Shown piece by piece: positions 1 to 6,075 of a stretch of 9,095 nt of DNA. The notes beneath the pieces were generated by a model that saw only the letters and a list, made by a program, of their open reading frames with translations, did no database searches and was not told the DNA's origin. This stretch comes from JAKLKS01 sp964370855 (GTDB lineage: Bacteria; Planctomycetota; JAJSAM01; JAKLKS01), in NCBI GenBank assembly GCA_964370855.1, contig CAYJMF010000153.1, positions 1 to 9,095 on the forward strand, given 5' to 3'. The translations under genes and the position numbers were made by a program. Within the stretch, counting starts at the first letter, position 1. Each line of letters opens with the position of its first letter.

Positions 1-80
1 GGCAGGTAGTTCCCGCCCGGGCGAGCCACTCCCGCTTCGCCGCCAATCTGGGTCGGGTTCGGTATGGCGGCGGCGCGGCG
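1..80. other. Left-edge stretch with no supportable gene
   Basis: This is the stretch past the stop of the four-cysteine gene. On the minus strand the reading frame stays open after that gene's TGA, and two possible starts for a leftward gene can be seen: a TTG at 46-44 and a GTG at 29-27. Neither has a convincing Shine-Dalgarno sequence, and the window ends before either could be judged. No terminator hairpin with a U-tract is visible, so transcription of the minus-strand block may continue past the edge. Confidence 0.4.
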
Positions 81-272
81 TCAGACGGGGGCCTGCTCCC
101 CGGCGGGGGCCACGGGGTGGGCGGCCTGCCAGAGCCGGCTCAGGATGCAGGTGGGGCACTTGTGGAAGTTCTCGTCCTGCCGCTTCGCGCAGATGTCCCG
201 GGAGATGAGGTGGGAGATCAGCGCCGGCTCCTCGGTCGAGCGGGTCGGGCAGAGGATGTAGTACTCTTCCAT
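81..272 (-). CDS. Small four-cysteine (probable zinc-binding) protein
   Basis: This encodes a 63-residue protein that I do not recognise. It starts at an ATG with an AGGA element about 7 nt upstream. It has four cysteines, C8, C28, C39 and C42. The last two form a CPTC knuckle, and C8 sits in a CPTR turn, so a single structural zinc site is plausible. The middle is charged and polar, and the last 10 residues are Ala/Pro-rich and probably disordered. There is no signal peptide or membrane segment, so it is likely cytosolic. It follows the sugar isomerase gene by 32 nt in the same direction and may be the last gene of that operon. Its composition is less GC-driven than the overlapping plus-strand frames (it uses Y, I, N and K), which supports it as the real frame. 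Zinc binding is inferred from cysteine spacing only. Confidence 0.6.
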   Translation of the reverse strand: MEEYYILCPTRSTEEPALISHLISRDICAKRQDENFHKCPTCILSRLWQAAHPVAPAGEQAPV

Positions 273-304
273 GGAGGGATCCTACCCGGGGAGGCCGACC
301 GGCT

Positions 305-1159
305 TCAACCCTGCGTCGGCCCGCCGGAGGCGGCCCTGAGGGCCCCGAGGGACTCCCCGACGGCCTCCACGGCGCGGTGGGAATCCCGGGAGAGCTCGAC
401 CCCCACGAGTCCTCCGTAACATATTGACCTCAAAGCATTTAGGAATGCTGGCAGGTCCAGGTCCCCGCGCCCGAAGGGGAGGTGCTCGTGGACCCCCCGC
501 TTCATGTCCTCGACATGGACGTTGACCAGGTCTCGGGCGTGGGCCGTGACCGCCGCCGCGGGGTTCCCGCCGGGTTCGCAGAGCACGTGGCCGGCGTCGA
601 GGGTGAGGCCGAGGGCGGGGTGGGGGAGCCTCCCCCGGAGGGCGCGCCAGCCGGCGAGGTCCTCCACGAACATCCCCGGCTCCGGCTCGAATCCGACCAC
701 GACCCCCGCCTCCGCCGCCCGGTCGAGGACCGGCTCGAGGCCGGCGAGGAGGCGATCCAGGGAAACCTCCGGCGGGGTCCCTGGGTCCGGCGCCCCGGAC
801 CAGGTGGAGACCACGGGGGCCCCGAGCTCCGCGGCGATGTCCACGGCGCGGAAGAGGAAGTCCCGGCGCACCTCGGCCCCCGCCGCCGACAGGAGGGTGG
901 GGCGGTGCTTGCGGGCGGCGTCGAGGAGGAAGCGGGCCCCGGTCTCGACGACGCAGGCGAGGCCGCGGCGGGCGAGGTGGTCCCGGATCCGGGCGACGTC
1001 GGAGGGCCTGCTGCGGTAGGGGTCGAGGTGGTGGACGTCGAGAGTGAGGCCGACGCCGGCGTAGCCCGTGTCGGCGAGGAGGTCGAGGGCCTCCTCGAGG
1101 CGGTGGTGGGCGAGCCCGTTGGTGTTGTAGGCGAAGCGGAGGGGCGCCGGATGGCTCAC
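305..1159 (-). CDS. Sugar phosphate isomerase/epimerase-type TIM-barrel protein
   Basis: This encodes 284 residues, the usual length for the xylose isomerase-like TIM-barrel family (PF01261), which includes hydroxypyruvate isomerase, tagatose epimerase, IolE/IolI and endonuclease IV. Such enzymes isomerise or epimerise sugars or keto-acids through a divalent metal. The likely metal ligands are all visible on successive strands: E158 (GFEPEP), D188 (LTLDAGH), H215 (VNVHVED) and E255 (VGVELS). An HLPFGRGDLD loop at 227-236 matches the family's substrate loop. There is no signal peptide. The start is a GTG that overlaps the TGA of the larA-like gene (GTGA), pointing to translational coupling. 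The open frame runs much further upstream but that part is an Arg/Pro-rich shadow of the larA-like gene. The substrate cannot be read from the sequence. Pairing with a LarA-family enzyme hints at hydroxy-acid or sugar-acid catabolism (inference). Confidence 0.85.
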   Translation of the reverse strand: MSHPAPLRFAYNTNGLAHHRLEEALDLLADTGYAGVGLTLDVHHLDPYRSRPSDVARIRDHLARRGLACVVETGARFLLDAARKHRPTLLSAAGAEVRRDFLFRAVDIAAELGAPVVSTWSGAPDPGTPPEVSLDRLLAGLEPVLDRAAEAGVVVGFEPEPGMFVEDLAGWRALRGRLPHPALGLTLDAGHVLCEPGGNPAAAVTAHARDLVNVHVEDMKRGVHEHLPFGRGDLDLPAFLNALRSICYGGLVGVELSRDSHRAVEAVGESLGALRAASGGPTQG

Positions 1160-2433
1160 GGCCGCCCGCCGGGGGCCACGGGCAGGGCGCGCAGCGCCCG
1201 CGGGACGACGAGGAGCCGCTTCGCCCCCTTCGCCACGGCGGCGGCGAGGGCCTCCTCCACGGTGGCCGCCCACCCGAACCCCATGGCGGCGAGCTCCTCC
1301 GCCGGGAGGGAGGAGCCGACGACGACGATGGAGCGGGACGCCATGACCCGGGCCGTCATCCAGGCCCTCTGCTCCCCCCCCGCGGAGGGGCGGTCCGTCG
1401 TCTTCAGCAGGGCCTCCCTCCCCCCGCGCAGCGCCGCGGCGAAGCGCAGCTCCCCCTCCCCCCGGCCGACCCCCTCGGGGCAGGGGACGGGGAGGATGAG
1501 GACGCCCCCCGGGCGGACCGCCTCGACGGGGGCGAAGACGAGGTTCGTGGCGGCGCGGGTGGACTGGTAGAGGTTCGCGTCCTTGGGCGCGCCGACCCCG
1601 GCGACGGCGACGTCGGCGGGGGTCTTGACGGGGAGCGCGAAGGCCTGGAGGGCGCGGCCGGAGAGGAGGCGGTGGACGACGCCGGGGTCCCCGGCGGCGG
1701 CGGCCACGGCGCCGCCGGCGATGCCGGGAACGAGGTTGAGGGCGAACTTCGTCCCCGCCTTCCGGGCGTTCTCCTTGACGGCGGCGGCGAAGGGGTTCCC
1801 CTCGGTGATCCCGGGCCGGCAGCGGGGATGGGAGAGGAAACGCGGCGCGTGGGTGAAGGCGATGAACTCCTCGCCGGCGCAGCCGATGCCCACGGTCTTC
1901 CACCCGCCGGAGAAGCCGGCGTAGGCGTGGGGCTCGACGATGCCGAGGGAGAGGACGAAGGCGGCGGCGGCCGCGCGCTCGGAGACGCGGAGGGGGACGC
2001 CTCCGGGGCCGGGGCCGTAGTCGTGGATCCCGGTGCGGGGGTCGTGGTCGAAGAAGAGGACGCCGCTCCCCGCCGCCGCCCCGAGGATCGCGGCGCGCTC
2101 CTCCTCCGTCGTCCCGCGGTGGAGGCCGAGGGCGGCGAGCACGGTCACCTTCGCGGGGGGGATGCCTGCCTTGCCGAGGGCCTCGAGGAGGAGGGGGAGG
2201 ATGCGGCCCGTGGGGAAGGCGCGGGTCGCGTCGGGGACGGCGATGAGGGCGTCGGCGGAGCCGCGGGCCTTCTGCTCGAGGGGGGGGGAGCCGGCGGGGG
2301 CGGCGAGGGCCTTGCGAGCCGCCTCGACGGGGTCCTCCTCGGGAAGGGCGGGGGGGGCCGGGATCTCGACCTCGAGGCCGCGGGGAATCTCGAAGCCGAG
2401 GGTCCCCGTCCCGAAGGGGACCTCGGCCTTCAC
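1156..2433 (-). CDS. LarA-family nickel-pincer racemase/epimerase-like protein
   Basis: This encodes 425 residues, the normal length for lactate racemase LarA (DUF2088 plus C-terminal domain). LarA racemises lactate using a nickel-pincer nucleotide covalently bound to a lysine; homologues act on other 2-hydroxy acids. Key residues fall in register with L. plantarum LarA numbering as I recall it: D68 and R71 in PDATR (LarA D72/R75), H105 in GLHR (H108), H169 in EPHAYAGFSGG (H174), K179 in GGWK (K184, cofactor attachment), H195 (H200, Ni ligand), Y289 and Q290 (Y294/Q295), and W358 (W358). LarA K298 corresponds to R293 here, a conservative change that may alter substrate choice. The H-K-H spacing of 10 and 16 is identical. 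The start is a GTG with GAAGG about 10 nt upstream, 30 nt after the membrane-protein gene. No larB, larC or larE cofactor genes lie in the window. Family assignment is firm; lactate as substrate is not. Confidence 0.88.
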   Translation of the reverse strand: MKAEVPFGTGTLGFEIPRGLEVEIPAPPALPEEDPVEAARKALAAPAGSPPLEQKARGSADALIAVPDATRAFPTGRILPLLLEALGKAGIPPAKVTVLAALGLHRGTTEEERAAILGAAAGSGVLFFDHDPRTGIHDYGPGPGGVPLRVSERAAAAAFVLSLGIVEPHAYAGFSGGWKTVGIGCAGEEFIAFTHAPRFLSHPRCRPGITEGNPFAAAVKENARKAGTKFALNLVPGIAGGAVAAAAGDPGVVHRLLSGRALQAFALPVKTPADVAVAGVGAPKDANLYQSTRAATNLVFAPVEAVRPGGVLILPVPCPEGVGRGEGELRFAAALRGGREALLKTTDRPSAGGEQRAWMTARVMASRSIVVVGSSLPAEELAAMGFGWAATVEEALAAAVAKGAKRLLVVPRALRALPVAPGGRP

Positions 2434-2463
2434 CGGGCGGACGCCTTCTGGATCACGGGGTGT

Positions 2464-3033
2464 CTAATCGTGGGTCTTCCCGATCTTGCCCATGAGATCC
2501 TTCTGCCACTGGGTGAGGCGCGCGTTCCAGGAGCCCATGTAGGCGTCCTGGCGCTCCGTGGGGAACTGATCGTAGTCCTCCATGGCCTCGTTCACGATGG
2601 AGATGGCCTTGTGGGCCTCCTTCTTCGCCGAGAGCCACGCGATGTTCCGTTCCGCCTCGTCCTCGTTCTTCCAGCCCTGGTCGGCGAGCTCGTAGAACTT
2701 CTTCATGTGGGGCTCGGCCTGCTTGAAGAGGCCCTCGATGAAGGCCCGCTCCTTGTCCGTGAGGGGGGGCGGCGGGACCTTCACCGGCGCCTTGGGCGTC
2801 TCCACGGGGGGCGCCACGACGACGGGGGCGAGGGGCTTCGGCGCCTCCTTCGGGGGGGCCTTCTTGTTCCCCGACGCGACCATGGCGACGATGATCCCGC
2901 CGACGATGACGGCGGCGGCGCCCATGACGAGGCCCATGGGCGGACCCGAGGCCGTGCGGGGGGCCGGCCGCCCGCGCCGCGCGGGAGGCTCCTCCTCGCG
3001 GGCGCGCCGGGAGCGGGACGGGGGTCGGGCCAT
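2464..3033 (-). CDS. Small single-pass membrane protein with Pro-rich stalk and helical domain
   Basis: This encodes 189 residues that I do not recognise. The order is: an Arg/Pro-rich N-terminus (1-30, strongly basic); one hydrophobic helix (about 34-54, rich in Gly, Ala, Ile and Val); a Pro/Lys/Ala/Val linker (about 58-90); and a charged, probably all-helical domain (about 91-186) with several Trp and Tyr (W121, W133, W169, W176, Y114, Y154, Y165). The positive-inside rule puts the basic tail in the cytoplasm and the helical domain outside the membrane. The ATG start is chosen because GGAGG lies 4 nt upstream; an upstream start at 3102 would lie inside the palindrome arm and add a peptide with no support. 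It ends 30 nt before the larA-like gene, so the two are probably co-transcribed. It might be a membrane-anchored scaffold or envelope protein, but there is no evidence of function. Confidence 0.75.
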   Translation of the reverse strand: MARPPSRSRRAREEEPPARRGRPAPRTASGPPMGLVMGAAAVIVGGIIVAMVASGNKKAPPKEAPKPLAPVVVAPPVETPKAPVKVPPPPLTDKERAFIEGLFKQAEPHMKKFYELADQGWKNEDEAERNIAWLSAKKEAHKAISIVNEAMEDYDQFPTERQDAYMGSWNARLTQWQKDLMGKIGKTHD

Positions 3034-3037
3034 GGTG

Positions 3038-3042
3038 CCTCC
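3038..3042 (-). promoter_or_regulatory. Ribosome binding site of the membrane-protein gene
   Basis: The minus strand reads GGAGG followed by the 4-nt spacer CACC and then ATG at 3033. This decides the start against the longer in-frame option at 3102. Confidence 0.65.
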
Positions 3043-3071
3043 GATGTCCTTGGGTTCGGGGGATTGTAGGA

Positions 3072-3182
3072 GAGGCAGGGACGTTCCTGACCAAGTAACC
3101 AACTCGGGGGGAGCAGGGGTCGGCCAGCGACGGAACCCAGCTCCACCCGAGTTAGTTACTTAGTCAGGAACGTCCCTGCCTC
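3072..3182. repeat. 111-nt near-perfect palindrome at the rsmB stop codon
   Basis: The arms 3072-3108 and 3146-3182 are reverse complements over 37 nt, with only two differences (3092/3162 and 3100/3154). Pairing resumes inward at 3110-3114 with 3140-3144 and at 3116-3118 with 3136-3138, so the palindrome runs almost to its centre near 3127. Both differences are C opposite A on the plus strand, which become G.U wobbles in minus-strand RNA. A transcript leaving rsmB would therefore fold into an unbroken 37-bp stem. The rsmB TGA (3166-3164) lies inside the promoter-proximal arm. It could be a non-autonomous mobile element of the MITE or REP type, a transcript-end or processing hairpin, or both. 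There is no U-tract, and no transposase gene is visible. Confidence 0.9.
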
Positions 3183-4546
3183 CCTGCCTCCCCGCCTCTT
3201 CGCCGGAGGACGGCCGTGTAGCCGCCGTCCCGGCGGCCGGGCTCGGGGAGGAGCAGCTCCTCGGAGACGATCCCGAACTCCTCCTTCTTCCGGATCGCGC
3301 GGCGCACCGTCTCCGGCCCCTCCTCGGGCTCCAGCGAGCAGACGCTGTGCACCGCGAGCCCGCCGGGGCGGAGCCTGTCGAGGGCCGCCTCGAGGAGGCG
3401 GCGGCCGAGGGCGGCGAGCACCTCGACGTCCCTCGGGTCGAGCCTGTGGCGGGCCTCGACGCGGCGGGCCAGTACGCCGGTGTTGGAGCAGGGGGCGTCC
3501 ACGAGGACGCGGTCGAAGGGCCCCGCGGGGAGGAACCCCTCGGCCAGCGCATCCCCCTCGAGGATCTCCACCGCCTCCGGGTCCGCCCCCGCGCGCCGGA
3601 GCGTCCCCCGCAGCAGCTCGAGCCGCGCGCCGTCCCGGTCCACGGCCGTCACCATCCCGCCCGGCGTCACCGCCGCCGCGAGGAAGACGGTCTTCCCTCC
3701 CCGGCCCGCGCCGACCTCGAGCACCGTGTGCCCCGCCCGCGCCCCGAGGAGGGCGGCCGCCCGCGCCGCCGCGGCGTCCTGCACCACGAAGAGCCCCTCC
3801 GCGAAGCCCGGGAGCTCCTCCACGGCGCCCGCCCCCCGCACGAGGAACCCGCCCCCCTCCTCCTCGAAGGGGACCGACCCCGCGGCGAGGGCCGCCCGCA
3901 GCGCCTCCTCCCGCCCCGGCAGCGGCCGCAGCGCCGTCGCCGGCCGCGCCGCCGAGGCCCGGAGGATCCGCAGCGTCCCCTCGGCCCCGTGGACGGCGAG
4001 CCACCGCTTCACCATCCACCGCGGCATCCCCCACCGCGCCCCCAGCGCCCCGGGCTCGTCCTTCGAGGGTTCCGGCAGGCGCCCCCTGGAGAGCCGCACG
4101 TGGCGGCCGTCGCCCGTGGGGACCGTGCGCCGCGGGTCCTCCCCTTCCCCGTCCCCCCGGTCCACGACCTCCCGCGCGAGCTCCCGGAGGACCCCGTTGA
4201 CGTAGCCCGCGGCCCGCCCGCCGCCGGCCTTCCGCGCCGCCTCCGCCGAGGCGTTCACCGCCGCCGCCGCGGGGACCCGGTCGAGGAAGAGCACCTGGTA
4301 GGCGCCGCAGCGGAGCGCCGCGCGGACCGCCGGGTCGAGTTTCGCGAGCCGCTCCGTCCCGAGCTCGCCGAGCAGGTGGTCGAGGGTTGTGCGACGGCGC
4401 AGCGTCCCGTAGACCACCTCCCGGGCGAGGTCCCGGTCCCGGGGGTCGTAGGGACGATCGGCGAGGCCCGCGTCCAGGAGCTCCCGGGCGTTCCCCCTCC
4501 CCTCGTCCACCGCCGTCAGCACCCGCACCATGAGCCCACGCGCCAC
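3164..4546 (-). CDS. rsmB: 16S rRNA (cytosine-967-C5)-methyltransferase RsmB
   Basis: This encodes 460 residues (E. coli RsmB is about 429). It methylates C5 of a 16S rRNA cytosine with S-adenosylmethionine in the cytoplasm. Domains in order: a NusB-like RNA-binding domain (about 5-128, with the AREVVYGTLR and GYVNGVLREL motifs); a long charged linker (129-165); the RsmB N1 region (RWGMPRWMVKRW, 171-182); and a Rossmann methyltransferase domain (about 255-450). The SAM motif is LEVGAGRGGK (276-285). Motif IV DAPCSNTG carries C353, and motif VI SVCS carries the nucleophile C403, the two cysteines expected in this family. The GTG start is fixed by AAGGAGG 4 nt upstream. The last residues (GRQGRS) and the stop are encoded by palindrome and 8-bp repeat sequence rather than by normal family sequence, so the C-terminus looks altered but not harmfully so. 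Confidence 0.93.
   Translation of the reverse strand: MARGLMVRVLTAVDEGRGNARELLDAGLADRPYDPRDRDLAREVVYGTLRRRTTLDHLLGELGTERLAKLDPAVRAALRCGAYQVLFLDRVPAAAAVNASAEAARKAGGGRAAGYVNGVLRELAREVVDRGDGEGEDPRRTVPTGDGRHVRLSRGRLPEPSKDEPGALGARWGMPRWMVKRWLAVHGAEGTLRILRASAARPATALRPLPGREEALRAALAAGSVPFEEEGGGFLVRGAGAVEELPGFAEGLFVVQDAAAARAAALLGARAGHTVLEVGAGRGGKTVFLAAAVTPGGMVTAVDRDGARLELLRGTLRRAGADPEAVEILEGDALAEGFLPAGPFDRVLVDAPCSNTGVLARRVEARHRLDPRDVEVLAALGRRLLEAALDRLRPGGLAVHSVCSLEPEEGPETVRRAIRKKEEFGIVSEELLLPEPGRRDGGYTAVLRRRGGEAGRQGRS
3174..3197. repeat. Three tandem 8-bp repeats at the palindrome edge
   Basis: The unit ccctgcct occurs at 3174-3181 and 3182-3189, followed by ccccgcct at 3190-3197, which differs by one base. 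The first copy belongs to the palindrome arm; the other two lie just outside, in the rsmB coding sequence. They may come from slippage, or from duplication linked to insertion of the palindrome. Confidence 0.7.
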
Positions 4547-4550
4547 GCGT

Positions 4551-4557
4551 CCTCCTT
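4551..4557 (-). promoter_or_regulatory. Ribosome binding site of rsmB
   Basis: The minus strand reads AAGGAGG with a 4-nt spacer before GTG at 4546. This strong match favours the GTG over an in-frame ATG five codons downstream. Confidence 0.7.
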
Positions 4558-4732
4558 CCGGTCCCGGTCAGGGTATCCTGTGTCCGTGCCCGCCCCCCCC
4601 GCTTTCGGCTTCCTCGAAGGGAACCGCCGTCCGTCCAAGGGATGGACGGGGCGCCCCCGATCCGGGCCCTGGCGGAGGAGCGCAAGTACCGATGAAATCG
4701 CAGGTTGCGGTGACCCTGGGCGCGATGGCCGC

Positions 4733-4739
4733 AAGGAGG
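4733..4739 (+). promoter_or_regulatory. Ribosome binding site of the ECF sigma gene
   Basis: AAGGAGG lies 6 nt upstream of ATG 4746. It is the strongest Shine-Dalgarno in the spacer and sets the start against longer in-frame options at 4692 and 4530. Confidence 0.75.
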
Positions 4740-4745
4740 CCCTCC

Positions 4746-5312
4746 ATGGACCTCCGTGACGCCGAGGCCTTCCGCGCGGTCTACGAGAACAACGCGAAGA
4801 AGCTCTACAACCTCGCCTTCCGCCTCGTGGGGGACAGCCAGCGGGCCGAGGAGATCATGCAGGAGACCTTCCTGCGCGCCTACGACCGCGCCGAGACCTT
4901 CCGCGAGGGGGCCCGCGTCTCCACCTGGCTCTACCGCATCTGCGCCAACCTCTCCTACGACTACCTCCGCGCGAAGCGCTACCGCAACGCCGTCTCCCTG
5001 GAGACCCGCGTGCGCGGGGACGACGGGGCCTCGGCGGAACTCGGCGACCGCCTCCCGGCCCCCGTGGCGGACCCCGGCGACGACGCCGGGGCGGAGGAGG
5101 TCCGCGCCGCCGTGCGCGAGATCCTCGACTCCCTCCCGGAGCGGGAGCGTACCGTTCTCATGCTCCGCCACTACGAGGGCATGACCTACGATCGCATCGC
5201 CGAGGCCATGGAGACGACGAGCCGCACCGTGCAGAACTGCCTGCGCCGGGCCCGGACGAAGGTGTTCTACGGGCTTCGCAGGAAGGGCATCACCGCGAAG
5301 GACGCCCTGTGA
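4746..5312 (+). CDS. ECF-family RNA polymerase sigma factor
   Basis: This encodes 188 residues, a typical ECF length. It directs RNA polymerase to a small regulon when released from its anti-sigma. Region 2 spans about 9-82: the core-binding part contains YNLAFRLVGD and AEEIMQETFLRAY, and the -10 recognition part contains TWLYRICANLSYDYLR (60-75). A variable acidic linker (about 88-118) follows. Region 4 spans about 124-180, with SLPERERTVLMLRHYEGMTY and a helix-turn-helix ending in SRTVQNCLRRARTK for -35 contact. There is no region 1 or 3, as expected for the ECF group. The start is set by AAGGAGG 6 nt upstream; upstream in-frame residues are Pro/Gly-rich non-conserved sequence. It is followed after 19 nt by its likely anti-sigma gene. 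Its signal is unknown; the secreted HtrA-like partner suggests envelope stress (inference). Confidence 0.93.
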   Translation: MDLRDAEAFRAVYENNAKKLYNLAFRLVGDSQRAEEIMQETFLRAYDRAETFREGARVSTWLYRICANLSYDYLRAKRYRNAVSLETRVRGDDGASAELGDRLPAPVADPGDDAGAEEVRAAVREILDSLPERERTVLMLRHYEGMTYDRIAEAMETTSRTVQNCLRRARTKVFYGLRRKGITAKDAL

Positions 5313-5331
5313 ACCGCGCCCCCCGGGAACC

Positions 5332-6075
5332 ATGAGCGACGACCCGACCCCGATGACCTGCGACCGCCTCCGGGAGCTCCTCGTGGAGCACGTGGACGGA
5401 CTCCTCGGCGCCGCCGAGGCCGCCGGCGCCCGCGCCCACCTCGCCGGCTGCCCCTCCTGCCGCCTCCTGCAGGAGGAGGTGCGCCGCAACTTCGCCGCCA
5501 TGGACGCCTGGGAGGACGTGGATCTCCCCGGGGGCGCGTGGGAGCGCCTCGAGGCCCGGCTCCCCGCCGGCCCCGTGGCCCGCCTCTCCGCCGCCGCGCC
5601 CGTCCCGGCGGCGGCCCCCCCCGCCCCCCCCCCCACCAGGGTCCGCCACGCCCACCCCAACCACCCCGGCCCCCCCCCCCCCCCCCCCGCCCCCCCGCGG
5701 GGGGCCCCCGCCGCCGCCCCCCGCCGCTCCTGGGTCCGCCTCGCCGTCCCCTACGTCGCGGGCCTCGCCACGGCCGCCGCCGCGGCCCTCGTGTTCCTCT
5801 TCCCGATCGGGGAGGCGCCTCCCCTCGAGCGGGGTCCGGAGCCCGCCGCCGTGCCCGCCCCCGCCCCCCCCGCCGCTCCCCTCGTCGCGGAGCGCGGCTC
5901 CCCCGCGTCCCCCTCCCCCGCCCTCCGCCCCGGCGAGAATCGGCTCCGCTTCGACGACTACGACAACGGGGTCATCCGCACCGTGGCCTTCCCCGGCGGC
6001 CTCGATCCCTCGAAGGTGATGCTCGTGGACACCCCCGCCGTGGAGGTCCCCGGATCCGGGGAGCTGGTGCGCTAG
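5332..6075 (+). CDS. Membrane zinc-finger (ZAS) anti-sigma factor
   Basis: This encodes 247 residues. The N-terminal ZAS domain (about 8-55) has the family zinc motif H36-x3-C40-x2-C43, with C10 and H20 upstream as further candidate ligands. It should bind the sigma factor encoded just upstream and hold it inactive. Next come a Pro/Ala-rich linker (about 85-132) containing the C19 tract, a single membrane helix (about 136-157), another Pro/Ala-rich stretch (160-195), and a short outside domain of about 48 residues (200-247) that I do not recognise. The inside-out order is sigma-binding domain, membrane helix, external tail, as in RseA and MucA. The ATG lacks a clear Shine-Dalgarno, so translation may be coupled to the sigma gene 19 nt upstream. 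Its TAG overlaps the GTG of the next gene (TAGTG). Confidence 0.88.
   Translation: MSDDPTPMTCDRLRELLVEHVDGLLGAAEAAGARAHLAGCPSCRLLQEEVRRNFAAMDAWEDVDLPGGAWERLEARLPAGPVARLSAAAPVPAAAPPAPPPTRVRHAHPNHPGPPPPPPAPPRGAPAAAPRRSWVRLAVPYVAGLATAAAAALVFLFPIGEAPPLERGPEPAAVPAPAPPAAPLVAERGSPASPSPALRPGENRLRFDDYDNGVIRTVAFPGGLDPSKVMLVDTPAVEVPGSGELVR
5670..5688 (+). repeat. Poly-C tract of 19 inside the anti-sigma gene
   Basis: An unbroken run of 19 C ends the codon for G113 and then encodes P114 to P119. Shorter C runs lie nearby (5615-5622, 5624-5634 and 5690-5696). The reading frame across the tract is intact: the membrane helix and a well-placed stop follow in frame. Tracts of this length are prone to slippage in replication and transcription, and also to sequencing error. 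Confidence 0.9.

Larger units (their letters stand above)
4547..4745. promoter_or_regulatory. Divergent intergenic region between rsmB and the ECF sigma gene
   Basis: About 200 nt separate the two divergent starts, so promoters for both blocks should lie here. No convincing sigma-70 -35/-10 pair is visible on either strand. GGAAC at 4620-4624 resembles the -35 element of ECF-dependent promoters, which would suit an autoregulated sigma gene, but no matching -10 lies at the usual distance. A small inverted repeat (4631-4636 with 4644-4649) follows it. Confidence 0.4.

Noticed and set aside
1..130. Resemblance to a reverse-strand 5S rRNA: a CCATACCGAACCC-like motif, and ggcagg (1-6) complementary to cctgcc (125-130).
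   Set aside because: The motif lies too far from one end and too near the other for 5S geometry, the internal helices do not form, and half of it lies inside the four-cysteine gene.
2280..2288. G9 run in the larA-like gene as a phase-variation tract.
   Set aside because: It is short, lies in a Pro-coding linker, and is one of many such runs at this GC content.
3034..3102. A longer N-terminus for the membrane protein, starting inside the palindrome arm.
   Set aside because: GGAGG placed 4 nt before ATG 3033 is a better start, and the extra peptide derives from palindrome sequence.
4620..4624. GGAAC as an ECF promoter -35 upstream of the sigma gene.
   Set aside because: No plausible -10 (CGTC- or TCTGA-like) lies about 16 nt downstream, so it is mentioned only in the intergenic entry.
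4631..4649. Small hairpin ccgtcc/ggacgg as an operator or terminator.
   Set aside because: A 6-bp stem is expected by chance in such GC-rich DNA, and there is no U-tract or further symmetry.
4530..4745. N-terminal extensions of the sigma factor from 4530 or 4692.
   Set aside because: The added residues are Pro/Gly-rich and unlike sigma factors, and the best Shine-Dalgarno sits directly before 4746.
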